Source: VAZQ01 sp963753575
GTDB taxonomy: Bacteria > Pseudomonadota > Alphaproteobacteria > Rhizobiales > Xanthobacteraceae
DNA length: 64,000 bases
Direction of reading: 5' to 3'
Assembly (NCBI GenBank): GCA_963753575.1
Contig: CAVWCR010000003.1
Coordinates: forward strand, 4,650,001 to 4,714,000
This document shows, one piece after another, positions 36,198-44,691 of this stretch. How positions within the stretch are numbered: the first letter of the stretch is position 1; the number at the start of each line of letters is the position of its first letter. The notes under the pieces are model-generated. The model saw only the letters and a program-made list of their open reading frames with translations, was not told where the DNA came from and did not search any database. Made by a program: the position numbers and the translations under genes.

Positions 36198-36689
36198 ATG
36201 GCGCGCGGTACATATCAGTTCCGGCCGATGTCGGCTGCCGACCTGCCACTGGTCCGACGCTGGCTGGAGACCTCTCACGTCGTGCAGTGGTGGGGCGACG
36301 CGAGCGACCAGTTCGCGCTGGTCAGTGACGATCTCGACCACCCCGCCATGGACCAGTTCATTGTCACGAGCAACGACCATCCCTTCGCCTACCTGCAATG
36401 CTACAATCAGTGCGACTGGCTGGAAAACGGTCTTGGGACTCACCCGCCCGGTACGCGCGGCATTGATCAGTTCATCGGCGAAGCCGACATGGTCGGCTGC
36501 GGCCACGGCTCTGCCTTCATTCGCGCGTTCATTGAGCAACTCCTGACGGCCGGAGCGCCGCGCGTCATAACCGATCCCGATCCGGCCAACGCGCGCGCGA
36601 TCCGGGCCTACGAAAAAGCCGGCTTCCGCAAAGAGCGCGAGGTGGACACCCCGGACGGTCGCGCCCTTCTCATGGTACGCAACGCATGA
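36198..36689 (+). CDS. GNAT acetyltransferase, aminoglycoside 6'-N-acetyltransferase-like
   Basis: A 163-residue GNAT protein resembling AAC(6')-type enzymes: RPMSAADLPLVRRWL, VVQWWGD, GIDQFIGEADMVGCGHGSAFIRAF and ITDPDPANARAIRAYEKAGF. The acetyl-CoA loop (MVGCGHGSAF) is present. It is wedged between hslV and hslU, an arrangement I recall from other Rhizobiales. Its stop overlaps the hslU start by four bases. Substrate unknown; the family name should not be read as proof of resistance. Confidence 0.85.
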   Translation: MARGTYQFRPMSAADLPLVRRWLETSHVVQWWGDASDQFALVSDDLDHPAMDQFIVTSNDHPFAYLQCYNQCDWLENGLGTHPPGTRGIDQFIGEADMVGCGHGSAFIRAFIEQLLTAGAPRVITDPDPANARAIRAYEKAGFRKEREVDTPDGRALLMVRNA

Positions 36690-37993
36690 ACGACTTTTCT
36701 CCCCGCGAGATCGTCTCCGAGCTCGACCGCTTTATCATCGGCCAAGGCAATGCCAAGCGCGCAGTCGCGATCGCGCTGCGCAACCGCTGGCGTCAACTCA
36801 AGCTCGACGAGCAGCTGCGCGAAGAAGTATTGCCGAAGAACATCCTGATGATCGGTCCGACCGGCGTCGGCAAGACCGAGATTTCACGCCGCCTCGCCAA
36901 GCTCGCGGGCGCGCCGTTTCTCAAGGTCGAGGCGACCAAGTTCACCGAGGTCGGCTATGTCGGGCGCGACGTCGAGCAGATCGTGCGCGACCTTGTCGAG
37001 ATCGCGATCGCGCAGACGCGCGAGCGCAAGCGCAAGGATGTCGAGGCACGCGCCCAGCAGGCCGCAGAGGAGCGCGTGGTCAACGCGCTCGTGGGCGAGA
37101 ACGCCAGCGCCTCCACCAAGGACACGTTTCGCAAGAAGCTGCGCGCGGGCGAACTCAATGACAAGGAAATCGAGATCGAGGTGCAGGCCGGCTCGGGCGG
37201 CATGCCGATGTTCGAGATTCCCGGCATGCCGGGTGCCCAGATGGGTGCGATCTCGATCGGCGACATTTTCGGCAAGCTCGGCGGCGGCCGCACCAAGACC
37301 CGGCGCGTTACGGTCGAGGAGTCCCACGAGATCCTGATCGCCGAGGAATCCGACAAGCTCCTGGACAGCGAGCAAGTGGTGCAGGAGGCAATCAGGGCGG
37401 TCGAGCAGAACGGCATCGTGTTCCTAGACGAGATTGACAAGATCGCCGGCCGCGAGGGCCGCCACGGCGCCGACGTATCGCGCGAGGGCGTGCAGCGCGA
37501 TCTGCTGCCGCTGATCGAAGGCACCACCGTCTCCACCAAGCACGGCTCCGTGAAGACCGACCATATTCTGTTCATCGCGTCGGGCGCGTTCCATCTTTCC
37601 AAGCCGTCCGACCTGTTGCCCGAACTGCAAGGCCGCCTGCCGATCCGGGTCGAGCTCAACGCACTGACCCGCGACGACTTCCGCCGCATCCTGACCGAGA
37701 CCGAGGCCTCGCTGATCAAGCAATACGTGGCGCTGCTCGCGACCGAAGGCGTCACCCTCGAGTTCACACCCGACGCCATCGACGCCATCGCGGACGTTGC
37801 GGTCGCGGTCAATTCCAGCGTCGAGAACATCGGGGCGCGCCGGTTGCAGACCGTGATGGAGCGCGTGCTCGACGAGATCTCGTTCACCGCGCCCGACCGC
37901 TCCGGCGACAAGGTGACGGTCGACGCCGCCTATGTGGAGTACCACATTGGCGACCTCGCCAAGAACGCGGATCTGAGCCGGTTTATCTTGTAG
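36686..37993 (+). CDS. hslU: HslU ATPase, unfoldase subunit
   Basis: A 435-residue AAA+ ATPase that unfolds and feeds substrates to HslV. Walker A is GPTGVGKTE, the pore loop GYVGRDVEQ, Walker B IVFLDEIDKIA, sensor regions and the C-terminal DLSRFIL that docks into HslV. The I-domain (about 110-240) is full length. Starts four bases inside the acetyltransferase gene. Confidence 0.96.
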   Translation: MNDFSPREIVSELDRFIIGQGNAKRAVAIALRNRWRQLKLDEQLREEVLPKNILMIGPTGVGKTEISRRLAKLAGAPFLKVEATKFTEVGYVGRDVEQIVRDLVEIAIAQTRERKRKDVEARAQQAAEERVVNALVGENASASTKDTFRKKLRAGELNDKEIEIEVQAGSGGMPMFEIPGMPGAQMGAISIGDIFGKLGGGRTKTRRVTVEESHEILIAEESDKLLDSEQVVQEAIRAVEQNGIVFLDEIDKIAGREGRHGADVSREGVQRDLLPLIEGTTVSTKHGSVKTDHILFIASGAFHLSKPSDLLPELQGRLPIRVELNALTRDDFRRILTETEASLIKQYVALLATEGVTLEFTPDAIDAIADVAVAVNSSVENIGARRLQTVMERVLDEISFTAPDRSGDKVTVDAAYVEYHIGDLAKNADLSRFIL

Positions 37994-38043
37994 GCGAGCG
38001 CTCGCAGGCCGCACGGCGCGCCGCCGCGCGCAGCTTGCGCACG

Positions 38044-40266
38044 TTACTTCTGGGCCGCCGGCAGTTGCTGCTCAATCGCGGCGATGTCGCGCTCGAATGC
38101 CGCCAGCTCCTGCCCCCACTGCGGGACGCCGGGTGTCCGTTCGACCAGCGCGGCCATGATCTGCCGCCCCTCGCGGAATTCGGCCAAGGCGTCGCCGGGC
38201 TTGTGCAGGTCCTGATAGGTCAACGCCACAAAGGCGTGGCCGACGGCGAAGTCGCGCTGCCATAGGCCGTTGCTGGGATTGGCGACGGCAAGACTCGTGC
38301 GGATCGCAAGACTCGCGCGGTAGCGCGCCAGCGCCTCGTCAAGCTTGCCCAGGGCTCGCAACACCGCGCCGATCCGTTCATACGCCAACGAGAGATCGCG
38401 CTGCCATTCGGCATTGCTGGGGTCGGCCTTGGTCAACCGCTCATCGATGGCGCGGCTGGCGCGGAAGATCGCGAGCGCCTCCTCAAGCTTACCCTGATAC
38501 CGCAGCACGTCGCCGATCTTGCTCTGCGCCACCGACAGATCGCGTTGCCAGCCCTCATTGCTGGGGTCGGCGGCGGCGAGCCGCGCCAGAATCACTCGTT
38601 TGGCTTCATACTCCTGCAATGCCCCTGGCAGGTCCCACTGCACGCGCAGCACGTTGCCAATGCGCTCGTGGCTGGCGCTGAGATCATGCTGCCAGCCGAC
38701 ATTGCTGGGATCGAGGGCGGTCAGCCGTTCGTCGATGGCGTGGCTTTGGCGGTAGCTCGCCAGTGCCGCGTCGAGCTTGCCCTGATCCCGCAGCACGTCG
38801 CCGATCTTCACGAGCGCCACCGAGAGCTCGCGTTGCCACATGACGTTGCCGGGGTCGGCGGCGGCAAGACGCTCGCGGACGGCCTGGTAGCTCGCGAGCG
38901 CCTGGTCGAGCTTGCCTTGCGCGTGCAACACTTCGCCGACCCTCCCGAGCGCCAACGCGTGCCACCTGGCAAGGGCGGGATCTCTCGCAGCCAGCGCCTC
39001 GCCGATCGTGGCGCTCAAGCGGTAGTTGGCCAGCGCGTCATCGAGCTTGCCTTGGGCCTGCAGCACGTCGCCGATCTTGTTGTGCGCTGACGCGAGGTCG
39101 CGCTGCCACCTGACGTTGCCGCGGTCGGCCACGGCCAGGCGATCGCGGATGGCAAGGCTCGCGCGATAGCTCGCGAGTGCGTCATCAAGCTGGCCGCGGG
39201 CGGCCAGCACATCGCCGACCGAATTGAGCGCGGCCGAGAGCTCATGCTGATAGGTGAGGTCGTCGGGCTTCTCGGCGGCGAGATCTGCCAGCAGACGATG
39301 CGCTTGCGTCGCGCGCGCGAGCTGCTTGGTGGTATCGCCGAGGATCTCATAGTTGGCTGCGAACGCGATCAGCATCGAGGCCTTGCGGTAACGCAGCTCC
39401 GGCGTCGGCCGGCCATACTGCGCCATGTTGTCGAACAGCACGTCGGCCCGGGCGAGAAGGTCGAGCGTCGCGGTCCGCGGCACGTTGTATTTCTCGGCCT
39501 GCGCGACCGCCGTGTTCACGATCTCGGTCGCGGTCTTCAGCGTCGCGCTAAGGAACGCGTCATTGGTCTTGAGCTGTTGCCAGGCATAGGCCGCGCTGCC
39601 AGTCGTGCCGATGGCAAGCAGCAGGAACAGGCCCGCGAGTGCGCTCCAGAACCTGTTGCGGCGCCGGCGCGCACGCTCCGCGCGCCGCACCACCTCGTCG
39701 AGCCTGAGGCCGAGCAGCGCGGCCACAAGCTTCTGCTTGGCGAGCTCCTTGCCGTCACCCTGCGCGCGCGCATCGGCGGCGATCGGCTCCTCGCGCTCGC
39801 CGGTGAGTGCGCCCTCGGGGCTGACCTTGAAGCGTAGCGCCGCCGGAAAACATTCGCACGACGGATCACCCGGCTCGCCGTCGACAATCACCGGAATGAC
39901 CCGGTCCGCACGGCCGAGCGCCTTGAAGCGGCGAATCTCCTCGTTGACGTATTGGCTCTTCGCAGCATTGGGCGAGCAGATGACGACCAGGAACTGCGAG
40001 CCTTCGAGCGCGGCGAGCGTCTGAGCGGTCAGCGAATGGCCGGCGGAGAAGTCCTCGCGGTCGCGGAAGATCGGGCGCAGCGTCTTGGGAACCGGCCCAG
40101 CCGGGGTCGCTCGCCCAACCACGTCCTTATCGACGCGGTATCCTTCCAGGGCGGCATGCAGCCACTTGGCCCACGCTGTGTCGCGGTGGCTGTAGCTCAA
40201 GAATGCCCGGTACCTGATCGTGGCGGCCTCTGCCACAACCTCCCCCGTCGCCAAGAGTTGGCTCAA
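38044..40266 (-). CDS. TIR domain / membrane helix / TPR-repeat protein
   Basis: A 740-residue protein. Residues 18-130 form a TIR domain (AFLSYSHRD; Glu109-Glu110 in QYVNEEIRRF at the NADase catalytic position). A basic stretch and one membrane helix (about 205-228) follow. From residue 333 to about 711 come eight tandem TPR-like units, mostly exactly 48 residues, of form DPSN-x-x-WQRDLSVA...KIGDVL-x-x-QGKLDEALA-x-YRAS-x-AI; the third is short (42). Adjacent units are very alike, suggesting repeat expansion by recombination. It is alone, divergent from the sigma-54-controlled transport operon. Roles of such proteins range from signalling to phage defence; none is shown here. Confidence 0.88.
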   Translation of the reverse strand: MSQLLATGEVVAEAATIRYRAFLSYSHRDTAWAKWLHAALEGYRVDKDVVGRATPAGPVPKTLRPIFRDREDFSAGHSLTAQTLAALEGSQFLVVICSPNAAKSQYVNEEIRRFKALGRADRVIPVIVDGEPGDPSCECFPAALRFKVSPEGALTGEREEPIAADARAQGDGKELAKQKLVAALLGLRLDEVVRRAERARRRRNRFWSALAGLFLLLAIGTTGSAAYAWQQLKTNDAFLSATLKTATEIVNTAVAQAEKYNVPRTATLDLLARADVLFDNMAQYGRPTPELRYRKASMLIAFAANYEILGDTTKQLARATQAHRLLADLAAEKPDDLTYQHELSAALNSVGDVLAARGQLDDALASYRASLAIRDRLAVADRGNVRWQRDLASAHNKIGDVLQAQGKLDDALANYRLSATIGEALAARDPALARWHALALGRVGEVLHAQGKLDQALASYQAVRERLAAADPGNVMWQRELSVALVKIGDVLRDQGKLDAALASYRQSHAIDERLTALDPSNVGWQHDLSASHERIGNVLRVQWDLPGALQEYEAKRVILARLAAADPSNEGWQRDLSVAQSKIGDVLRYQGKLEEALAIFRASRAIDERLTKADPSNAEWQRDLSLAYERIGAVLRALGKLDEALARYRASLAIRTSLAVANPSNGLWQRDFAVGHAFVALTYQDLHKPGDALAEFREGRQIMAALVERTPGVPQWGQELAAFERDIAAIEQQLPAAQK

Positions 40267-40454
40267 CCATCAAGTGCGCCCCTCTACGGGAACCTAGCGA
40301 AAATTGTGGCAGCCGCGCGGCCATGCCGGCACCACCTGGACGCTATTTCGGACGCTATTTCGCAACTGCAGCAATTTTCAGCATGTGCGCAAATGTTGTT
40401 CCGGACAGTTTCCTCATCGAGGCGTGAAGTGATTGTAAATAAACAATAAATTCT

Positions 40455-40470
40455 CTGGCACGGTATCTGC
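40455..40470 (+). promoter_or_regulatory. sigma-54 (RpoN) promoter
   Basis: TGGCAC (40455-40460), five bases, then CTGCT (40466-40470) matches the RpoN consensus TGGCAC-N5-TTGCW at all but one position, with the invariant GG and GC in register. It lies 53 bases upstream of the ATPase start. Such promoters need an activator such as NtrC; I did not find a convincing NtrC site upstream. Confidence 0.78.
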
Positions 40471-40522
40471 TTTGGAGTGCCTGAGGGGACGGCCGGGGCA
40501 CCTGTTCACAGGAACCAAGCCT

Positions 40523-41308
40523 ATGGCGCCGCCTCCGAAACTCCGGCTCGAGAACGTGTCGATGACGTTCTCCGGCAGCACCAGCGACTTTGTCGCTCTG
40601 GCGCCGGTCGATCTCGACATTGCGGCCGGCCGATTTGTCAGCCTGATCGGTCCATCCGGTTGCGGCAAGACCACGATTTTCAACATCGTCGCAGGACTGC
40701 AACAGCCGACCACCGGCCGCGTCCTGATCGAGGGCGAGGACATCACGGGCTTCATCGGCCTGGTCGGCTACATGCTGCAGAAGGACTTGCTGCTGCCCTG
40801 GCGCACCGTGCTCGACAACGTCGCGCTCGGGATGGAGATCAGGGGCATGCGCCTCAAGGAGGCGCGCGAGCGCGCCCTGCCCTTGCTGCGGCGCTATGGC
40901 CTCGGCGGCTTCGAACATCATCATCCGCCGGCGCTCTCGGGCGGCATGCGTCAGCGCGCGGCGCTGCTGCGGACGCTGCTCATCGACATGGATGTCATCC
41001 TGCTGGATGAGCCGTTCGGCGCGCTCGACGCGCAGACGAAAGCCCGGCTACAGGAATGGCTGCTGGGGCTGTTCGCCGATTTCGGCCGCACCGTCGTGTT
41101 CGTCACCCATGACGTCGAGGAAGCGGTGTTCCTGTCCGACGAGATTTACGTGATGGCGAGCGGGCCCGGACGCATCATCGACAGGTTGCCGATCGACCTG
41201 CCGCGGCCGCGGGACCGCTCGATCGTGACGACGCCGCGCTTCATGGCGATCAAGAAATACTGCCTCGATCTGCTGCATGCGCAAGAGCCGCGAACCGCCG
41301 CGGCATGA
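40523..41308 (+). CDS. ABC transporter ATP-binding protein, nitrate/sulfonate/taurine type
   Basis: A 261-residue ABC ATPase: Walker A GPSGCGKTT, Q-loop MLQKDLLLPWR, signature LSGGMRQR, Walker B VILLDEP, switch VTHD. It heads an operon of ATPase, permease, binding protein and hydrolase, behind a sigma-54 promoter. The ATG at 40523 follows AGGAA and removes an unrelated N-terminal extension. Probably imports a nitrogen-containing compound. Confidence 0.92.
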   Translation: MAPPPKLRLENVSMTFSGSTSDFVALAPVDLDIAAGRFVSLIGPSGCGKTTIFNIVAGLQQPTTGRVLIEGEDITGFIGLVGYMLQKDLLLPWRTVLDNVALGMEIRGMRLKEARERALPLLRRYGLGGFEHHHPPALSGGMRQRAALLRTLLIDMDVILLDEPFGALDAQTKARLQEWLLGLFADFGRTVVFVTHDVEEAVFLSDEIYVMASGPGRIIDRLPIDLPRPRDRSIVTTPRFMAIKKYCLDLLHAQEPRTAAA

Positions 41309-41345
41309 GCGCCTCCGGACCACGCGAACATTGAGGGACTGCGAC

Positions 41346-42218
41346 ATGAGCCTTGCGTACGCGCCCAATTCCGCGGCCCGGACCAAGCCCGAGCAAACGT
41401 TGGATCAACCCGCTCCGGGTCGCAATCCGCGCCCACGTCGTCGCCTGCCGGTCACGCGGACTTGGCCCAATATCGGCATCGTGCTGGTACAGGTCGCGCT
41501 CCTCATCGGCGTTGTGGCCATCTGGGAGTACAGCGCCGAAATCAAAGCGATCGATCCCTTCTTTTGGTCAAGGCCGAGCGCAATCTGGTCGACGCTGCTG
41601 ACCTTCTTCCTCGAGGGCAACGCGTTCGTCGACATCGGCTACACCTTCCGTTCGACCATCATGGGCTTTGTGATCGGCACGACGCTTGGCGGGCTGCTCG
41701 GTCTTTCGATGTGGTGGTCGCGCAACTACGCAACCGTCGTGCAGCCCTACATCATCTGTCTCGAATCGATCCCCAAGCTCGCGCTCGCGCCGCTCATCGT
41801 CCTGGTGTTCGGCATGGGCCTCGCATCGAAGGTCGCCATTGCGGCTGCGCTGACCCTGATTGTCTCAGCCCTGACGACCTATTCGGGCGTCCAGTCCGTC
41901 GACAAGGATCAGGAGCGGCTGTTTTATTCGCTTGGCGCCAGCCGCTGGCAGGTGTTCGTCAAGCTTGTGTTTCCCACCTGCATTCCGTGGATCATCTCGA
42001 TCCTGCGCGTCAACATCGGGCTCGCGCTCACCGGCTCGATCGTCGGCGAGTTCGTCGCATCACAACACGGCCTCGGCCGCACCATCCTGTACGCCAGCTC
42101 GACCTACGAGATCGCGCTCGTATGGGTCGCCGTGCTCGTGCTCTCCGTGCTCTCGATCATCATGTACGTCAGCGTCTCGTGGCTGGAGAGCCTGCTGAGG
42201 AGGCACATGGCGTACTAG
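41346..42218 (+). CDS. ABC transporter permease
   Basis: A 290-residue permease of the BPD_transp_1 family with a basic, Pro-rich N-terminus and six helices, among them IGIVLVQVALLIGVVAIWEY and YIICLESIPKLALAPLIVLVFG. The ATPase-docking loop is FYSLGASRWQVFVKLVFPTCIP. Start at 41346, after the ATPase stop by 37 bases. It would form a homodimeric channel. Confidence 0.9.
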   Translation: MSLAYAPNSAARTKPEQTLDQPAPGRNPRPRRRLPVTRTWPNIGIVLVQVALLIGVVAIWEYSAEIKAIDPFFWSRPSAIWSTLLTFFLEGNAFVDIGYTFRSTIMGFVIGTTLGGLLGLSMWWSRNYATVVQPYIICLESIPKLALAPLIVLVFGMGLASKVAIAAALTLIVSALTTYSGVQSVDKDQERLFYSLGASRWQVFVKLVFPTCIPWIISILRVNIGLALTGSIVGEFVASQHGLGRTILYASSTYEIALVWVAVLVLSVLSIIMYVSVSWLESLLRRHMAY

Positions 42219-42314
42219 CGCATGCGAACGCGCGCCTCTCTCGAATGGTCACGGATCACGTTCTGCATCGCAATCTTGTCAATGTCGTACTTTCTCAAAG
42301 TAGTGGAGGAGTCA

Positions 42315-43316
42315 ATGAAGCCCCGGTTACTCACCATCGCACTCTTGGCGCTGTGCGGCGCGGGCCTTGCCCCGTCGGCCCATGCGCAGGACAAGAAGAC
42401 GCTCTTTGTGGCGGAGCCGACGCACGGCATCGGATATCTTCCGCTCTATGTCGCGATCCGGAACGGCTACTTCGGCAATGACGGCATCGACGTCAAGGTC
42501 ATGACGGTCGACGGCGGCGCGACCCATACCAACGCGGTGCTGTCGGGCCAGGCCTTCGCATTCATCGGCGGGCCCGAGCACAACGCCTTCGCCAAGATCA
42601 AAGGCGGCGAGCTCCGCGCCGTCGTCAACGTGGTGGATCGCGGCAACGTCTATTTCACCGCTCGCAAGGGCAGCGAGCCCAAGCCCGGCCAGTCATGGCC
42701 GGAATACTTCAAGGGCAAGAAGATCGCGGTCGGGCTCTATGGCGGAACGCCGAACTCGATCACACGCTATCTTTTGAAGAAGTGGTCGCTCGATGCCAAG
42801 GCTGACGTGACTCTGATCGAGATGTCGACCAGCGCGGTCCTTGCCGCCGTGAAATCCGGACGAGCCGAGATCGGCGTCACCAGCGAGCCACTGCTGACGC
42901 GAGGCATCCGGGATGGTTTCTGGGGCGAGCCGATCATCAGTATTCCGAAGGAGCTCGGGCCCTATGCGTACTCGACCCTCAACGTGAGGCTTGCATCGAC
43001 CAAGACTGAACCTAAGCTGGTCGAGAAATTCGTGCATGGCGTCGTGCGGGGATTGAAGTTCGTCTACGCCAACCCGAGCGACGCGACGTTGATCGCCAAG
43101 AAGGAGTTCCCCACCATGGCGGTCGACGACCTGAGGGCAACGCTCGACCGCACCTTCGCCGACGGGCTCTGGAGCAAGGACGGAATGGTCAGCCCGGAGG
43201 CTTGGAAGACCGGAGAAAGCGTCGTGCTGGCGGCCGGAATTCTGAAGAAGCCCGTCGCCTATGACGAAATCATCGACATGAAATTCGTCAAATCCTCGCA
43301 GGCCGCAAATCACTGA
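42315..43316 (+). CDS. ABC transporter substrate-binding protein, NMT1/SsuA-like
   Basis: A 333-residue secreted protein. Signal peptide LLTIALLALCGAGLAPSAHAQ ends near residue 24. The mature part opens KKTLFVAEPTHGIGYLPLYVAIRNGYFGNDGIDV, typical of NMT1/THI5-like proteins. A strong GGAGGA precedes the ATG at 42315. Ligand unknown; the adjacent hydrolase suggests a carbamoyl or amide compound. Confidence 0.88.
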   Translation: MKPRLLTIALLALCGAGLAPSAHAQDKKTLFVAEPTHGIGYLPLYVAIRNGYFGNDGIDVKVMTVDGGATHTNAVLSGQAFAFIGGPEHNAFAKIKGGELRAVVNVVDRGNVYFTARKGSEPKPGQSWPEYFKGKKIAVGLYGGTPNSITRYLLKKWSLDAKADVTLIEMSTSAVLAAVKSGRAEIGVTSEPLLTRGIRDGFWGEPIISIPKELGPYAYSTLNVRLASTKTEPKLVEKFVHGVVRGLKFVYANPSDATLIAKKEFPTMAVDDLRATLDRTFADGLWSKDGMVSPEAWKTGESVVLAAGILKKPVAYDEIIDMKFVKSSQAANH

Positions 43317-43348
43317 AACGACCCGTTTCAACGTATTGGGAGTCCATC

Positions 43349-44119
43349 ATGACAGAACCAATCTGGGATCAGTTTCTCACCGAGCGCGACAAACAGGTTT
43401 TTGCAGCGTCGGGCTACGGCGCCCGCGCTGGCTTTGGCAAACGGCCGGCGCTGCTCGTCATTGATGTCAACTACGCGTTCTGTGGCGACAAGCCGGAGCC
43501 GATCCTCGAATCGATCAAGCGCTGGCGCAATTCGTGCGGCGAGGACAGCTGGCCGGCCGTTGCCGCGATCAAGACCCTGATCGACAAGGCCCACGCCAAG
43601 GGCCTGCCGGTCATCTACACCACCGGCATCCGCCGCGAGGACAACTGGGATTCCGGGTCCTGGACCTGGAAGAACGGGCGCAACGGCGAGGTCACGCACA
43701 CGAAAAGCAACCTCGACGGCAACGAGATCGTCGCCGAGATCGCGCCTGGTCCGAAGGATATCGTCATCCGCAAACAGAAGCCTTCGGGCTTCTTCGGCAC
43801 CAACATGGCGAGCTACCTGACGCTGCTCGGCGCCGATAGCGTGATCGTCACCGGGACCACGACGTCGGGATGCGTGCGTGCGACCGTGCTCGATGCATTC
43901 AGCAACAACTATAGGGTGGCCTTGGCGGAGGAAGGCTGTTTCGACCGCTCGCAAGCAAGCCACGCCATCAACCTGTGCGACATGAACGCCAAGTATGCCG
44001 ACGTGGTGAAGTGCGCCGAGGTGCTCACGTTCTTCGACAGCTTGCCCGAGGGGCTGTTCGAGCTGCCGGCGGGAACGTCGACGCCGCCCGCCCGCACCCT
44101 CAAGGCGGTCAGCGGCTGA
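43349..44119 (+). CDS. isochorismatase-fold cysteine hydrolase, N-carbamoylsarcosine amidase-like
   Basis: A 256-residue hydrolase with the catalytic triad of the family: Asp39 in LLVIDVNYAF, Lys144 in IRKQKPSGFFG and Cys175 in TTTSGCVRATV. Members cleave C-N bonds in amides, carbamoyl compounds or nicotinamide. The long N-terminus (MTEPIWDQFLTERDKQVF) is like that of N-carbamoylsarcosine amidase and maleamate amidase relatives. It ends the sigma-54 operon, and would release ammonia from the imported compound. Confidence 0.88.
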   Translation: MTEPIWDQFLTERDKQVFAASGYGARAGFGKRPALLVIDVNYAFCGDKPEPILESIKRWRNSCGEDSWPAVAAIKTLIDKAHAKGLPVIYTTGIRREDNWDSGSWTWKNGRNGEVTHTKSNLDGNEIVAEIAPGPKDIVIRKQKPSGFFGTNMASYLTLLGADSVIVTGTTTSGCVRATVLDAFSNNYRVALAEEGCFDRSQASHAINLCDMNAKYADVVKCAEVLTFFDSLPEGLFELPAGTSTPPARTLKAVSG

Positions 44120-44157
44120 CGCGTCGCGGCAAGGCGGGCGGCCGACAAGAGCCGCCC

Positions 44158-44691
44158 TCACCGCCCACGCCGCATTCGCACATAGAGCGCGCCGGCGCCG
44201 CCGTGGGCGATATGCGCCTCCTCGACCGCAAGCACATGCGAACGCAATTCCGGCAGCGCAAGCCAAAGCGGCACTTGGCGCCGGAGCACGCCACGTCCAC
44301 TGCCCGTGTCCCCGCCCTTGCCGGTGATCACCAGCACGGTTCGGGCGCCGTCGCCCTGCGCCCGATGCAGGAACCGCAGCAGCGCGGCATGCGCTTCGCT
44401 CAACGTGCGGCCATGCAGGTCGAGACGGGCGTCGATCTCGATCTGCCCACGCGCCAAGCGCTGCTTGAGCCGGCGATCGATCGGCATCAATGGCGGCGGC
44501 GCCTTGAGCACCACGCGGGCCGGCACTGCGTGGCTATGCAGCGAGGGTGGCGGCTTCGACGGCGTGCGGCCGGCTTCCTGGGCGTCACGGCGCGCGCGCC
44601 GGCGCTTGAGTGGCATCACCGAGCGGGTGACGCTGTGCCAAAGAGCCTGGTCCTCGTCGGATAGCCTGTGCGGCTTGTCGTCGGCACTCAT
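44158..44691 (-). CDS. Smr/MutS2-type domain protein
   Basis: A 177-residue protein: a basic, Pro-rich N-terminal half and a C-terminal Smr domain with LDLHGRTLSEAHAALLRFL, ITGKGGDTGSGRGVLRRQVP and HGGAGALYVRMRR. Smr domains can nick nucleic acids. It overlaps the end of mltA by four bases, the usual rhizobial pairing. Confidence 0.9.
   Translation of the reverse strand: MSADDKPHRLSDEDQALWHSVTRSVMPLKRRRARRDAQEAGRTPSKPPPSLHSHAVPARVVLKAPPPLMPIDRRLKQRLARGQIEIDARLDLHGRTLSEAHAALLRFLHRAQGDGARTVLVITGKGGDTGSGRGVLRRQVPLWLALPELRSHVLAVEEAHIAHGGAGALYVRMRRGR

Noticed and set aside
36198..36689. Calling the GNAT protein an aminoglycoside resistance gene
   Set aside because: The family resemblance is real but its conserved place in the hslVU operon argues against assuming resistance.
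38470..39270. Regular 144-base repeats resembling a repeat array
   Set aside because: They are in-frame coding repeats of the TIR-TPR protein, not a CRISPR array; there are no short identical repeats with unique spacers.
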